Of a stretch of DNA of 17,460 bases, positions 6,928 through 13,290 are shown one piece after another. This DNA is from Candidatus Uhrbacteria bacterium. Its GTDB lineage: Bacteria > Patescibacteriota > Patescibacteriia > SG8-24. The DNA is taken from contig JACQSM010000088.1 in assembly GCA_016205965.1 (NCBI GenBank), positions 1 to 17,460 of the forward strand, written 5' to 3'. The notes beneath the pieces are model-generated. The model ran no database searches. It saw nothing but the letters and a program-made list of their open reading frames with translations, and had not been told where the DNA came from. The translations under genes and the position numbers were made by a program. Numbering within the stretch: the stretch's first letter is position 1; each line of letters opens with the position of its first letter.

Positions 6928-8148
6928 ATGCCGACTTTCATCTATCACGCGCTCGATCCCGACGGATCGGGCAAACAGGGCGAGATTCAGGCCTCCGACC
7001 GGAAAGCCGCCATGGCGGCGTTGGCCAAAGACGGTTTGACGGTGATCTCCTTGCGCGAAAAAAAGGCCGGGGGGAGCCGGGTCTTTCAGACCGGCCGCGT
7101 CTTTGGCCGCGTGACCGCTCTCGATCGCATTCTCCTGACCAGCCACTTGGCTTCGATCATCACTGCCGGCGTCTCTTTGAGCGAGGCCATCGACATTCTG
7201 ATTTACAACAACCAGAAACGGCCGGCGCTCCGGAAAGTGCTGGAGGAAGCCAGGCGCAGCCTCGAGGAGGGCCGGCCGCTGTCGTCGGCCTTCGAAGCCC
7301 ATCCCGAACATTTTTCGCCGTTGTTCGTCGGCCTGCTGAAGGTCGGGGAAGCTTCCGGAACTCTCGAGGAGACGCTCCAGAGCCTGGAGGGGCAGCTTTT
7401 CCGAGACTACGAACTGACGAGAAAAGTCAGGGCGGCGACGATGTATCCGGCCGTGCTGCTGGCGGCCAGCGGCGGCATCATCGTGCTGCTCCTGACTTTC
7501 GTGCTGCCGCGGCTGGCGGCATCGTTCGGCGATTCCAACCTGCGTTTGCCGTTCGTTACCCGAGTTTTGGTCGACGCCAGCAATGCCCTGGCCGCCAACA
7601 AGCTCTTGTCCATCGGCGCCTTCGTCCTGGCCGCCGCGGCGGCGCTCTGGTTTTTCGGAAACCCCACGGGCAAGCGCTACTTGGCCAGGATGTTGAGCCG
7701 CCTGCCGATTTCAAAGGAGCTGGTGCGCCAGCTGGCCCTGGCGCGTTTCGCGCGGACGCTCAAAAACCTGATCAAGAGCGGCGTGCCGCTGGTCCAGGGG
7801 TTCGATATCGTGGCCGTCTCGGTTGGCAACGAGGACTATCGGGCCGAGATCTCGGACATGCGCGAAGAACTCCGCAAGGGCCTGTCGCTGGCCGAAGGTT
7901 TCAGGAAGCGCGAGCATTATTTCCCCCGGCTGGTCACCAGCCTCGTTTCGGTCGGCGAAAAGACCGGGACGCTCGAAAAATCGCTCGATACCATCTCCGT
8001 CTTTTATGAGAAAGAAGCCGAGCGGACGCTGAATTCGCTGGTCACGCTGCTCGAACCGCTGCTGCTCCTGATCATGGGATTCGTAGTCGGCACCATCGCC
8101 ATTTCGGTGCTGCTGCCGATCTACCAGATGATCTCGCAGGTTCGTTAA
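6928..8148 (+). CDS. pilC: PilC, type IV pilus inner-membrane platform protein (GspF/PilC family)
   Basis: The 406-residue length is typical of the family. After an N-terminal segment YHALDPDGSGKQGEIQASD, there are two homologous T2SSF cytoplasmic domains: about 70-165 (LTSHLASIITAGVSLSEAI; FVGLLKVGEASGTLEETL) and about 268-370 (FARTLKNLIKSGVPLVQGF; VTSLVSVGEKTGTLEKSL). Membrane helices lie at about 170-196, 227-244 and 375-402. PilC sits in the membrane above PilB and is thought to rotate as ATP is hydrolysed, lifting pilins into the fibre. The paired VGE-x-[ST]-GTLE motifs are the family's hallmark and both are intact. It starts nine bases after pilB and ends ten bases before the next prepilin gene. 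Confidence 0.97.
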   Translation: MPTFIYHALDPDGSGKQGEIQASDRKAAMAALAKDGLTVISLREKKAGGSRVFQTGRVFGRVTALDRILLTSHLASIITAGVSLSEAIDILIYNNQKRPALRKVLEEARRSLEEGRPLSSAFEAHPEHFSPLFVGLLKVGEASGTLEETLQSLEGQLFRDYELTRKVRAATMYPAVLLAASGGIIVLLLTFVLPRLAASFGDSNLRLPFVTRVLVDASNALAANKLLSIGAFVLAAAAALWFFGNPTGKRYLARMLSRLPISKELVRQLALARFARTLKNLIKSGVPLVQGFDIVAVSVGNEDYRAEISDMREELRKGLSLAEGFRKREHYFPRLVTSLVSVGEKTGTLEKSLDTISVFYEKEAERTLNSLVTLLEPLLLLIMGFVVGTIAISVLLPIYQMISQVR

Positions 8149-8158
8149 CCGCCCCGCC

Positions 8159-8629
8159 ATGTCCCGTTCAGTCCGCGCTTTCACCATGATCGAGATATTG
8201 CTGGCCATGGCGATCATGGTCACGCTGGCGGCCGTCGTCATCGCTCCTTTCATCGGTTCTCGAACGACGATCGAGATCGAGGAAGAGATCAACCATATGC
8301 GGTCGCTGCTTCGTTCGGCCCAAGGCAGGGCCATCGCGCTCGAGGACAACAGCCAATGGGGCGTGCGTTTCAGCAATCCGGCGGCCGAGGCGCCGTTTTA
8401 CGAGCTCTTCGCCGGCGCCGCCTACCCGGGAACGATCAAGGAGAAAGTGTTTCTGTCGCCGCGATTCAAATTCACCAGCCCGGCTTCGGGCGCGAATCAG
8501 GACGTCGTCTTCCTGAAAAGAAGCGGCAAGACCACCGCCGGCGGCAGCATCACCGTCACCATCCAGCCGCTCGGCGCCGATACTCCGGTGAGAAGCTTGG
8601 TGGTGACGACCGAGGGTACGATACAATGA
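8159..8629 (+). CDS. GspH/FimT-like minor prepilin
   Basis: This 156-residue precursor has the sequence RAFTMIEILLAMAIMVTLA at its N-terminus. The leader is seven residues, Phe8 would be mature residue 1 and Glu12 mature position 5. The residue before the cleavage site is Ala7 rather than Gly, which is unusual because Gly at -1 is nearly invariant; a few pilins are known to tolerate Ala. A helix containing INHMRSLLRSAQGRAIALEDNSQWGVRF follows, then a beta-rich domain. That helix, with R-S-AQ-RA-A followed by a WGVRF strand, is characteristic of GspH/FimT pseudopilins, which in T4P systems are tip or priming components. It lies ten bases after pilC and thirteen before the next prepilin. Confidence 0.85.
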   Translation: MSRSVRAFTMIEILLAMAIMVTLAAVVIAPFIGSRTTIEIEEEINHMRSLLRSAQGRAIALEDNSQWGVRFSNPAAEAPFYELFAGAAYPGTIKEKVFLSPRFKFTSPASGANQDVVFLKRSGKTTAGGSITVTIQPLGADTPVRSLVVTTEGTIQ

Positions 8630-8642
8630 GCGCGACAACGAT

Positions 8643-9374
8643 ATGCTGGGCACCGATGCGGCTCGACGGACATCGCCTGAAGACAAAGGACAGATCCTGG
8701 CCGAAATCCTGCTGGTCATCGCCGTCGTGGCCATCATCGCCCCGATCGCGGCCCAGGTCTCGGTGTTGAGCAATCGTTTGAGCGCTTCCTCCAACGAGCG
8801 GCTCATCATGCTCCAGTTGGCCGAGGAGGCGATGGAAGCGCTGCGGGCGGTCAGCCAGGGGAACGATGCCGGCTCGCAGGGCTGGAACCGGCTTTACAAG
8901 CCGCCGGACGGCAGCGGCGACCCCGCCGCCGCCAAGGGGAGCTCGAATCCGTACCGCATAGTCCAAGCTAGCGGCATCTGGGTGCTGCAGTCGGGCGCCG
9001 AGACCGTGACCGTTTCCGGCGGGACGTACGTCAGAAAGATCGTCATAGACAACGTCTGCCGCGACGCCGCGACCGACGCCATCATCACCGCCGCCGGCGT
9101 TCCGCCGTGCACCGCCGGAAATGCCGATGATCCGGCAACGCAGAAAGTGACCGTCACCGTATCGACGGCCTCGCTGCCCGACATGACCCTGACGGCGTAC
9201 TTCTCGCGCTACCTCAACGAGGGTTCGCGGCAGACTGATTGGAGCGGCGGCGTCAACGCCGGGCCGTTCGGCGCCACGACCTCTTTTACGTCGGTGAGTT
9301 CCTCGCAAAACGCCGATCTCGGCAATTCGAATTGCGGCGGCGCCGGCCCTTGCGTACGGCTGCAGCCGCAGTGA
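8643..9374 (+). CDS. PilV/GspI-like minor prepilin
   Basis: This is a 243-residue protein with a 16-residue leader ending DKG, then Gln17-Ile-Leu-Ala-Glu21, giving Glu at mature position 5 in a hydrophobic helix (EILLVIAVVAIIAPIAAQV). Mature position 1 is Gln rather than Phe, so the methylated residue would be atypical. The following QLAEEAMEALRAV segment resembles the A-E-G-x-E-A-R region of GspI/PilV-type minor pilins. The C-terminal domain is Ser/Thr/Gly-rich with Cys residues near 139, 157, 236 and 241. It lies in a run of three prepilin genes after pilC, equivalent to the minor pilin cluster of other systems. The pilin call is fairly secure; the PilV subclass is tentative. Confidence 0.75.
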   Translation: MLGTDAARRTSPEDKGQILAEILLVIAVVAIIAPIAAQVSVLSNRLSASSNERLIMLQLAEEAMEALRAVSQGNDAGSQGWNRLYKPPDGSGDPAAAKGSSNPYRIVQASGIWVLQSGAETVTVSGGTYVRKIVIDNVCRDAATDAIITAAGVPPCTAGNADDPATQKVTVTVSTASLPDMTLTAYFSRYLNEGSRQTDWSGGVNAGPFGATTSFTSVSSSQNADLGNSNCGGAGPCVRLQPQ

Positions 9375-9380
9375 AGCATT

Positions 9381-9908
9381 ATGCATGTCCGCGCGACAAA
9401 AAAAGGGTTTACCCTGGTCGAACTTCTGGTGGTCATCTCCATTATCGGCGTGCTTTCGACGCTCGCGATCGTCGCCTTCACCCGGGCCAGGGCGGCTGCG
9501 AGGGAGGCCAAAGCCAAAGGCGACATCAAGCAGATGGCCCTGGCCGTCGGCCTTCTTTTCGCCGACACCGGGAAATGGCCCAACGGCTGTCCGGTCGAAT
9601 CGGTGGCCAATCCCGAAACTTATCTCGATACCCAGCAGGCCGGCATTCGGCAGGCTCCGGCCGTCGGCGACCAGGGCGGCGGCTGTACCTGGACCGCTTC
9701 GGATATCTCCGGCTGGGCCGGTCCTTACGCCAAGACGTTCGTCGACCCTTGGGGCTCGAAATATTACTTCGACCCCGATTACGTTCCTTTGCAGAATTGC
9801 TCCGGACAGACGGCCGGTGACCAGGCGCCGGCCATCGTTTCCTTCGGTCCGAACAAGGCCGGACCCAACGTTTACGATTGCGATGACCTTTGGTACGTCA
9901 TGCGCTGA
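9381..9908 (+). CDS. GspG-like prepilin with a calcium-loop-type C-terminus
   Basis: This 175-residue precursor has a nine-residue leader (ending KKG), then FTLVELLVVISIIGVLSTLA, with Glu14 at mature position 5. After the helix, a DIKQMALAVGLLFADTGKWPNGCP segment and the block GPYAKTFVDPWGSKYYFDPDY closely follow the GspG pattern in which DPWG introduces the C-terminal sheet. The later SFGPNKAGPNVYDCDDL resembles the SxGxDG...DD calcium-binding loop of GspG. Four Cys could form two disulfides. It is the last prepilin of the operon, six bases after the previous gene. It could be a second major-type pilin or an alternative subunit; its DPWG fold is more GspG-like than that of the 3914 pilin. 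Confidence 0.87.
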   Translation: MHVRATKKGFTLVELLVVISIIGVLSTLAIVAFTRARAAAREAKAKGDIKQMALAVGLLFADTGKWPNGCPVESVANPETYLDTQQAGIRQAPAVGDQGGGCTWTASDISGWAGPYAKTFVDPWGSKYYFDPDYVPLQNCSGQTAGDQAPAIVSFGPNKAGPNVYDCDDLWYVMR

Positions 9909-9954
9909 CTGCGCCTTGTCAAATACCTCGGAAATGGAGGATGATGTGCCCAAG

Positions 9955-9975
9955 GGCGCTTCCTTCGGGGGCGCC
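9955..9975 (+). other. Strong hairpin in the leader of the response-regulator gene, inside a possible 15-codon leader ORF
   Basis: Bases 9955-9963 and 9967-9975 form a nine-pair stem (two G-T pairs) closed by a TTC triloop, in the only sizeable gap (81 bases) of the second half of the operon. There is no T-tract, so it is not a standard terminator. A GGAGG at 9936-9940 lies five bases before GTG 9946, which opens a 15-codon frame ending at TGA 9991-9993. This stop overlaps the response regulator's tandem ATG codons (9990 and 9993). Translational coupling or mRNA processing is possible. The hairpin is seen directly; its role is inference. Confidence 0.45.
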
Positions 9976-9989
9976 GGAATCATGCCTTT

Positions 9990-10406
9990 ATGATGTCGGC
10001 GATGAAAAAACCTGACGACAAGAAAACGTCGCCGGATCCATGGGTCTTGCTGGTTGAGGATGACCTGTTCATCCAAAAGGCTTATCAGGCGAAATTCGGT
10101 CTCGAGAGAATAGCCTACAAGGTCGCTTCCGACGGGGAACAGGCTCTGGCGATGGCGAAAACCGGCACTCCGCCGGCCGTCGTTCTTTTGGATCTGATGC
10201 TGCCTAAAAAGAGCGGCTTCGAGGTGCTTGAGCAGATCAGAAAGGACGATAAATTGAAGGATACCGCCATCATCATTCAGTCGAATTTAAGTCAGCAGGC
10301 AGATGTTGAGCGGGTCATGCAACTCGGCGCTTCCGAGTTCGTGGTCAAGGGGTCGTTGAAGATGGATGACCTTATCAAGAAGCTCAAGCGCTATCTTGTT
10401 CGCTAA
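9990..10406 (+). CDS. Stand-alone CheY-like receiver (REC) protein closing the pilus operon
   Basis: This 138-residue protein is a single receiver domain with no output domain. Key residues are present when numbered from ATG 9990: the acidic cluster Glu23-Asp24-Asp25 (LLVEDD), phosphoacceptor Asp68 (VVLLDLMLP), Ser98 in place of the conserved Thr/Ser (IIIQSNL) and Lys120 (FVVKGS). It should be phosphorylated by a histidine kinase encoded elsewhere. Like PilG, PilH or CheY it probably acts by protein contact, and its position as the last gene of the pilus operon suggests the pilus motor is the target; this is inference. Alternative starts are ATG 9993 and 10002. The first ten or so residues are a charged, probably disordered tail. 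No kinase gene is visible in the window. Confidence 0.92.
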   Translation: MMSAMKKPDDKKTSPDPWVLLVEDDLFIQKAYQAKFGLERIAYKVASDGEQALAMAKTGTPPAVVLLDLMLPKKSGFEVLEQIRKDDKLKDTAIIIQSNLSQQADVERVMQLGASEFVVKGSLKMDDLIKKLKRYLVR

Positions 10407-10421
10407 GGAGGCCTGAAGTCG

Positions 10422-10454
10422 ACCGACCGGGGCGAGGCCGCCGGCCGGTTTTTT
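10422..10454 (+). terminator. Rho-independent terminator of the pilus operon
   Basis: Arms 10422-10430 (ACCGACCGG) and 10441-10449 (CCGGCCGGT) pair with one mismatch, the loop contains a further GGC/GCC pairing, and a run of six T follows (10449-10454). It starts 15 bases after the response-regulator stop codon and separates the pilus genes from the promoter at 10478. Confidence 0.85.
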
Positions 10455-10477
10455 CGTTCGATTTTGACGCCGAATCC

Positions 10478-10506
10478 TTGACATTTTCGCCAAAATATGC
10501 TATAAA
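10478..10506 (+). promoter_or_regulatory. Near-consensus promoter of the secreted surface protein gene
   Basis: TTGACA (10478-10483) and TATAAA (10501-10506) are separated by exactly 17 bases, and TGC directly before the -10 makes it an extended -10. Transcription should start near 10513, giving a leader of about 30 bases. The leader carries a small hairpin (GTCGT 10512-10516 with ACGAC 10523-10527) and is A-rich before the ATG at 10543, without a Shine-Dalgarno sequence. This is one of the two strongest promoters in the window by sequence. Confidence 0.85.
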
Positions 10507-10542
10507 CAAGGGTCGTGAAAAAACGACGAAATTAACGAAAAT

Positions 10543-12267
10543 ATGCGAAAAATCACCAATCTCATCTCTACGCTCTCCATCGCGGGCATTCTGGCCGGCT
10601 CGTTTGCGACCGCCAGTCCCGTCATGGCTGCGAGCGCCCTCAACAGCACCCAGAAGCTCGGCAACTGGGTCGTGACCGACCTCGTCAAGAGTTCGTCCGT
10701 CGAGGCTTTCAAAGTCGACCGTCAGCTGGTCGCCTGGACCGAGCGCAACGGCGACACCCGCACGCTCAACGCCTTCGACGGCGTCAATGTCCGCCGCCTG
10801 GCCACGCTTCCGGTTTCCGACTGGAACGAGAAGGATGGCGATAATGATTTCGTCGACCCGATCATGGGCAACTTCGACGTCGCCGACGGTCTGGTCGTTT
10901 GGACCCAGAACGACGGCCACGATCGCGAGATCTACTCCTGGAACGGCGACAGCGTCGCCCGTCTCTCGGACAACTCCTACGACGACCGCCACCCGATCAC
11001 CTCGGCCGGCAGCGTCGCTTGGACCAGTCAGCCCGGCCAGCACTATAACCTGGTCGTCAGCAAGAACGGCGTCGTCAGCAAGATCGACACCTACCACGTC
11101 ATGAACTACGCCTTCTCCGGCAAGAATCTCTTCTGGATGAAGTTCACCGCCGGCGATACCACCGACAAGGTGTACCGCTACGACGGCTCCGGCGCCATTG
11201 CCATCGGCATCGGCGATGACCGCCCGATACGCAACTACTTCATCGTCGACGGCAAGGGTTCGGCTGCTTGGGAGTATTCGACCAATCGATGGAACGACGG
11301 TCGCCGCATCATGTATAACTCGTACAACGGCGAGGCCGCCCGCAGCATAATCGGGCGCCTGACCCCGCCTTACGCCACGACTCTCGAAGACGTCGACGGC
11401 GGCGAGATCGTCATGAACAGTTACGATTATTACTACCAGAAGCTGGAGAGCCGGGTCTCTTTGATCCGCTCCAACGGCACCGGTGAGACCGTCATCGCCT
11501 CGAAATCGGCTCTCGCCAAAGCTCGTTACATGGACGGCGGCTTGGTCATCCGCCACGCCGAACCCGAGAACGGCACCGCCCTTCTCAAAGGCGGCAGCCA
11601 GGACTTCGTCAGCTACGACTCGATCATGTACAACATGTTCGAAGCCGACGGCCCGACGCTGGCCGGCGCCATGTCCTACGGCGGCCTGATGATCTTCAAC
11701 GACAACAAGATCACCAAGGTTCCGACGACCGCCAAAGTCTCCGACCTCAAGGTCGTGAACGGCGATGTCGCCTGGATCGAGACCGCCGCCAACGGCCTCA
11801 AGACCCTGCGCGTCGCTTTCCGCGGCGTCCTCGTCCGCACCTCGAACGGCCCGGCCTTCATGGGCGGCCACCTGGTGAAGTCGAACGCTAAGAGCACCGT
11901 GTACTTCGCGGCTGAAGACGGCAAGCGCTACTTCTTCCCGAGCGAGAAGCAGTTCCGCACCTGGTTCCAGGATTTTTCCTCGGTCCGGATCGTCTCAACG
12001 TCAGCCCTCTCGGCCATGCCGCTCGGCGGATCGGCGCTCTATAAGCCCGGTTCCCGGCTGGTCAAGTCGGCCACCTCCCCCCGCGTCTACGTGATCGGCG
12101 AGGATGGCAAGCTGCACTGGATCACCAGCATGTCCTTCATCGAGAACGCCTTCGGTCTCAATTGGGTCTCGAAGCTCGATCTCATGAACGACAGCCTGTT
12201 CGTTGATTACGGCATCGGCCTTCCGGTCGTTACCGTCAACGACTACCGCCTGGCCCTGACCAAGTAA
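10543..12267 (+). CDS. Secreted propeller-like surface protein with a C-terminal DGK-R-Y/W repeat module
   Basis: This 574-residue protein has a Sec signal peptide (basic MRK start, hydrophobic core, probable cleavage after SPVMAA, about residue 30). Residues about 40-420 contain recurring units of the form (L/S)VAWT or VVWTQ followed by a polar turn, a strand such as EIYSWNGDSV or KVYRYDGSG and another V-x-W strand, suggesting a beta-propeller. Residues about 440-565 hold two related units: VYFAAEDGKRYFFPSEKQFRTW, then RVYVIGEDGKLHWITS with FGLNW. I recall this module from many CPR secreted proteins, without a defined function. The gene has its own strong promoter and terminator, and C-ending codons dominate, so high expression is likely. 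A structural cell-surface or S-layer-associated role is possible but unproven. No membrane anchor or sorting signal is seen at the C-terminus. Confidence 0.8.
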   Translation: MRKITNLISTLSIAGILAGSFATASPVMAASALNSTQKLGNWVVTDLVKSSSVEAFKVDRQLVAWTERNGDTRTLNAFDGVNVRRLATLPVSDWNEKDGDNDFVDPIMGNFDVADGLVVWTQNDGHDREIYSWNGDSVARLSDNSYDDRHPITSAGSVAWTSQPGQHYNLVVSKNGVVSKIDTYHVMNYAFSGKNLFWMKFTAGDTTDKVYRYDGSGAIAIGIGDDRPIRNYFIVDGKGSAAWEYSTNRWNDGRRIMYNSYNGEAARSIIGRLTPPYATTLEDVDGGEIVMNSYDYYYQKLESRVSLIRSNGTGETVIASKSALAKARYMDGGLVIRHAEPENGTALLKGGSQDFVSYDSIMYNMFEADGPTLAGAMSYGGLMIFNDNKITKVPTTAKVSDLKVVNGDVAWIETAANGLKTLRVAFRGVLVRTSNGPAFMGGHLVKSNAKSTVYFAAEDGKRYFFPSEKQFRTWFQDFSSVRIVSTSALSAMPLGGSALYKPGSRLVKSATSPRVYVIGEDGKLHWITSMSFIENAFGLNWVSKLDLMNDSLFVDYGIGLPVVTVNDYRLALTK

Positions 12268-12286
12268 GGTCATCCCCGTGAATACG

Positions 12287-12315
12287 AAAACCCCCGCTTT
12301 ACGGCGGGAGTTTTT
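12287..12315. terminator. Bidirectional rho-independent terminator between convergent genes
   Basis: A seven-pair stem with one mismatch (CCCCCGC 12291-12297 and GCGGGAG 12304-12310) is flanked by AAAA on the left and TTTTT on the right. The T-run on either strand therefore allows termination in both directions. It lies 19 bases after the surface protein stop codon and two bases beyond the stop of the facing rplS gene. Confidence 0.88.
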
Positions 12316-12317
12316 GT

Positions 12318-12761
12318 TTAGGCTTTGGCTTTGTTGGCCGCGGGCTTCTTTTCTTTGAGTTTCTTTTTGGTGTCGCGCAGGAAGTAGAGTTTGGCCCGGC
12401 GGACGCGGAGCTCTTTGACGACCTCGATCTTGGCGATGGTCGGGAGCCGCAGCGGGAAGATGCGCTCGACGCCGACGCCGCTGGCGACTTTGCGGACGGT
12501 GATGGTGGCGGAGGCGACGTCCTGGCCCTTCTTGGCGATGATGGTGCCCTCGAAGATCTGGATGCGCTCGCGCTCGTCGCCCTTGGGGGTGGTTTCCTTG
12601 ATCTTCTGGTGGACCCGGACGACCATGCCCGGCTTGAGGACCTGGAGATCCTTGACCTCCTCGGCCGGAGCCGCGGCTTCGACCGCGGTTTCAGCGGCCG
12701 GCGCCTCGACAGCCGCCGTCTCTTCAGCCTTGTTTTCGGTGGTTTTTGCTTCGTCTGCCAT
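12318..12761 (-). CDS. rplS: 50S ribosomal protein L19 with an acidic N-terminal extension
   Basis: The C-terminal part (about residues 38-135) is a clear L19, a structural protein at the interface of the ribosomal subunits: LKPGMVVRVHQKI, RERIQIFEGTIIAKKG, TVRKVASGVGVERIFPL, IEVV and VRRAKLYFLRD. The protein is 147 residues against about 115 in most bacteria. The excess comes from an N-terminal Ala/Glu-rich acidic stretch of about 36 residues and a basic C-terminal tail. No Shine-Dalgarno sequence precedes ATG 12761; the gene starts inside the end of the cmk gene (38-base overlap), so translation is probably coupled. It is the last gene of the tRNA-rluD-cmk-rplS transcription unit. The usual L19 neighbours (trmD, rimM, rpsP) are absent here. 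Confidence 0.95.
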   Translation of the reverse strand: MADEAKTTENKAEETAAVEAPAAETAVEAAAPAEEVKDLQVLKPGMVVRVHQKIKETTPKGDERERIQIFEGTIIAKKGQDVASATITVRKVASGVGVERIFPLRLPTIAKIEVVKELRVRRAKLYFLRDTKKKLKEKKPAANKAKA

Positions 12762-13284
12762 ATGGGAGTTTGTCTAAAATACGGTCCACAACCTCGGCTA
12801 CGGTGCGGTTGTCCGTTGGAATGACGACATCATAGATGGACAGGTCATTTAAGTCAAGGCCGTAAACCGACTTATAGCGGCGGCGGTCCGACTTGTCCCG
12901 GCCCACGGTGTGCGTTAAGGCCTGGCGGTAGGGGATGCCTTCGCGCTTGGCGATGCGACCGGCGCGGGTCTGCGGCGTGGCCGAAATCCAGATGCGAACG
13001 GCCTCGAGGCCGTGTTTTTTCGTCATCCAGCCGGCCAGACGGCCCTGGAGGATCAGGTCTTTGTCGCGCTTGGCCCGGCGCAGCATCGCCTGATCGAGTT
13101 CGCGGTCGATGTCCGGATTTTTCTCGACATGCTTGCCGAACTCGCCCACCTCCATGCCATGTTTTTTGGCCAGCGCTCGGAAGATGGCGCCGATGTCGAC
13201 GGTCTTGATCTTGAGAGCGACGGCCAGGGCTTTGGCGGCCGTCGATTTGCCGCAGCCGGACAGGCCCGAGATGGTGATGAGCAT
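12724..13284 (-). CDS. cmk: Cytidylate kinase, archaeal type (CMP/dCMP kinase)
   Basis: This 186-residue P-loop kinase is predicted to phosphorylate CMP and dCMP to the diphosphates. The sequence opens with LITISGLSGCGKST (P-loop at about 7-15). It continues with IFRALAKKHGM, GEFGKHVEKNPDIDRELD, LILQGRLAGWM, IAKREGIPYRQAL and YGLDLNDLSIYDVVI. This series of motifs matches the short archaeal-type Cmk family much better than the longer (about 220-residue) bacterial Cmk, so a bacterial Cmk is unlikely. It starts six bases after the rluD stop codon and overlaps rplS by 38 bases, indicating one operon. A different small nucleotide kinase is possible, but the LSIYD and GRLAGW segments make Cmk the best reading. 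Confidence 0.85.
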   Translation of the reverse strand: MLITISGLSGCGKSTAAKALAVALKIKTVDIGAIFRALAKKHGMEVGEFGKHVEKNPDIDRELDQAMLRRAKRDKDLILQGRLAGWMTKKHGLEAVRIWISATPQTRAGRIAKREGIPYRQALTHTVGRDKSDRRRYKSVYGLDLNDLSIYDVVIPTDNRTVAEVVDRILDKLPYGRRSKNHRKQG

Positions 13285-13290
13285 AGGCCG

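Noticed and set aside
5254..7311. 685-codon minus-strand open frame opposite pilB/pilC
   Set aside because: It is antisense to two unmistakable genes, its translation is low-complexity (rich in D, G, Q, R, V) with no family motif, and GC-rich DNA with C/G third positions naturally leaves such frames open.
47..9908. Type II secretion system as an alternative to a type IV pilus
   Set aside because: GspL-, GspG- and GspH-like features are present, but there is no GspD, GspC or secreted-substrate context. PilX/PilW-like pilins, separate PilM-like features and a CPR-like setting favour T4P. The two systems share ancestry, so this is a judgement.
8556..10076. 506-codon minus-strand open frame opposite three prepilin genes
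   Set aside because: Same compositional artefact; the plus strand carries clear prepilin motifs and operon spacing.
10407..10411. GGAGG just after the response-regulator stop codon
   Set aside because: No start codon with a sustained frame follows before the terminator at 10422, so it has no gene to serve.
10384..11871. 495-codon minus-strand open frame opposite the surface protein
   Set aside because: It crosses the terminator and promoter of the plus-strand gene, and its product is a repetitive V/D/A/G sequence typical of an antisense reading of D- and V-rich coding sequence.
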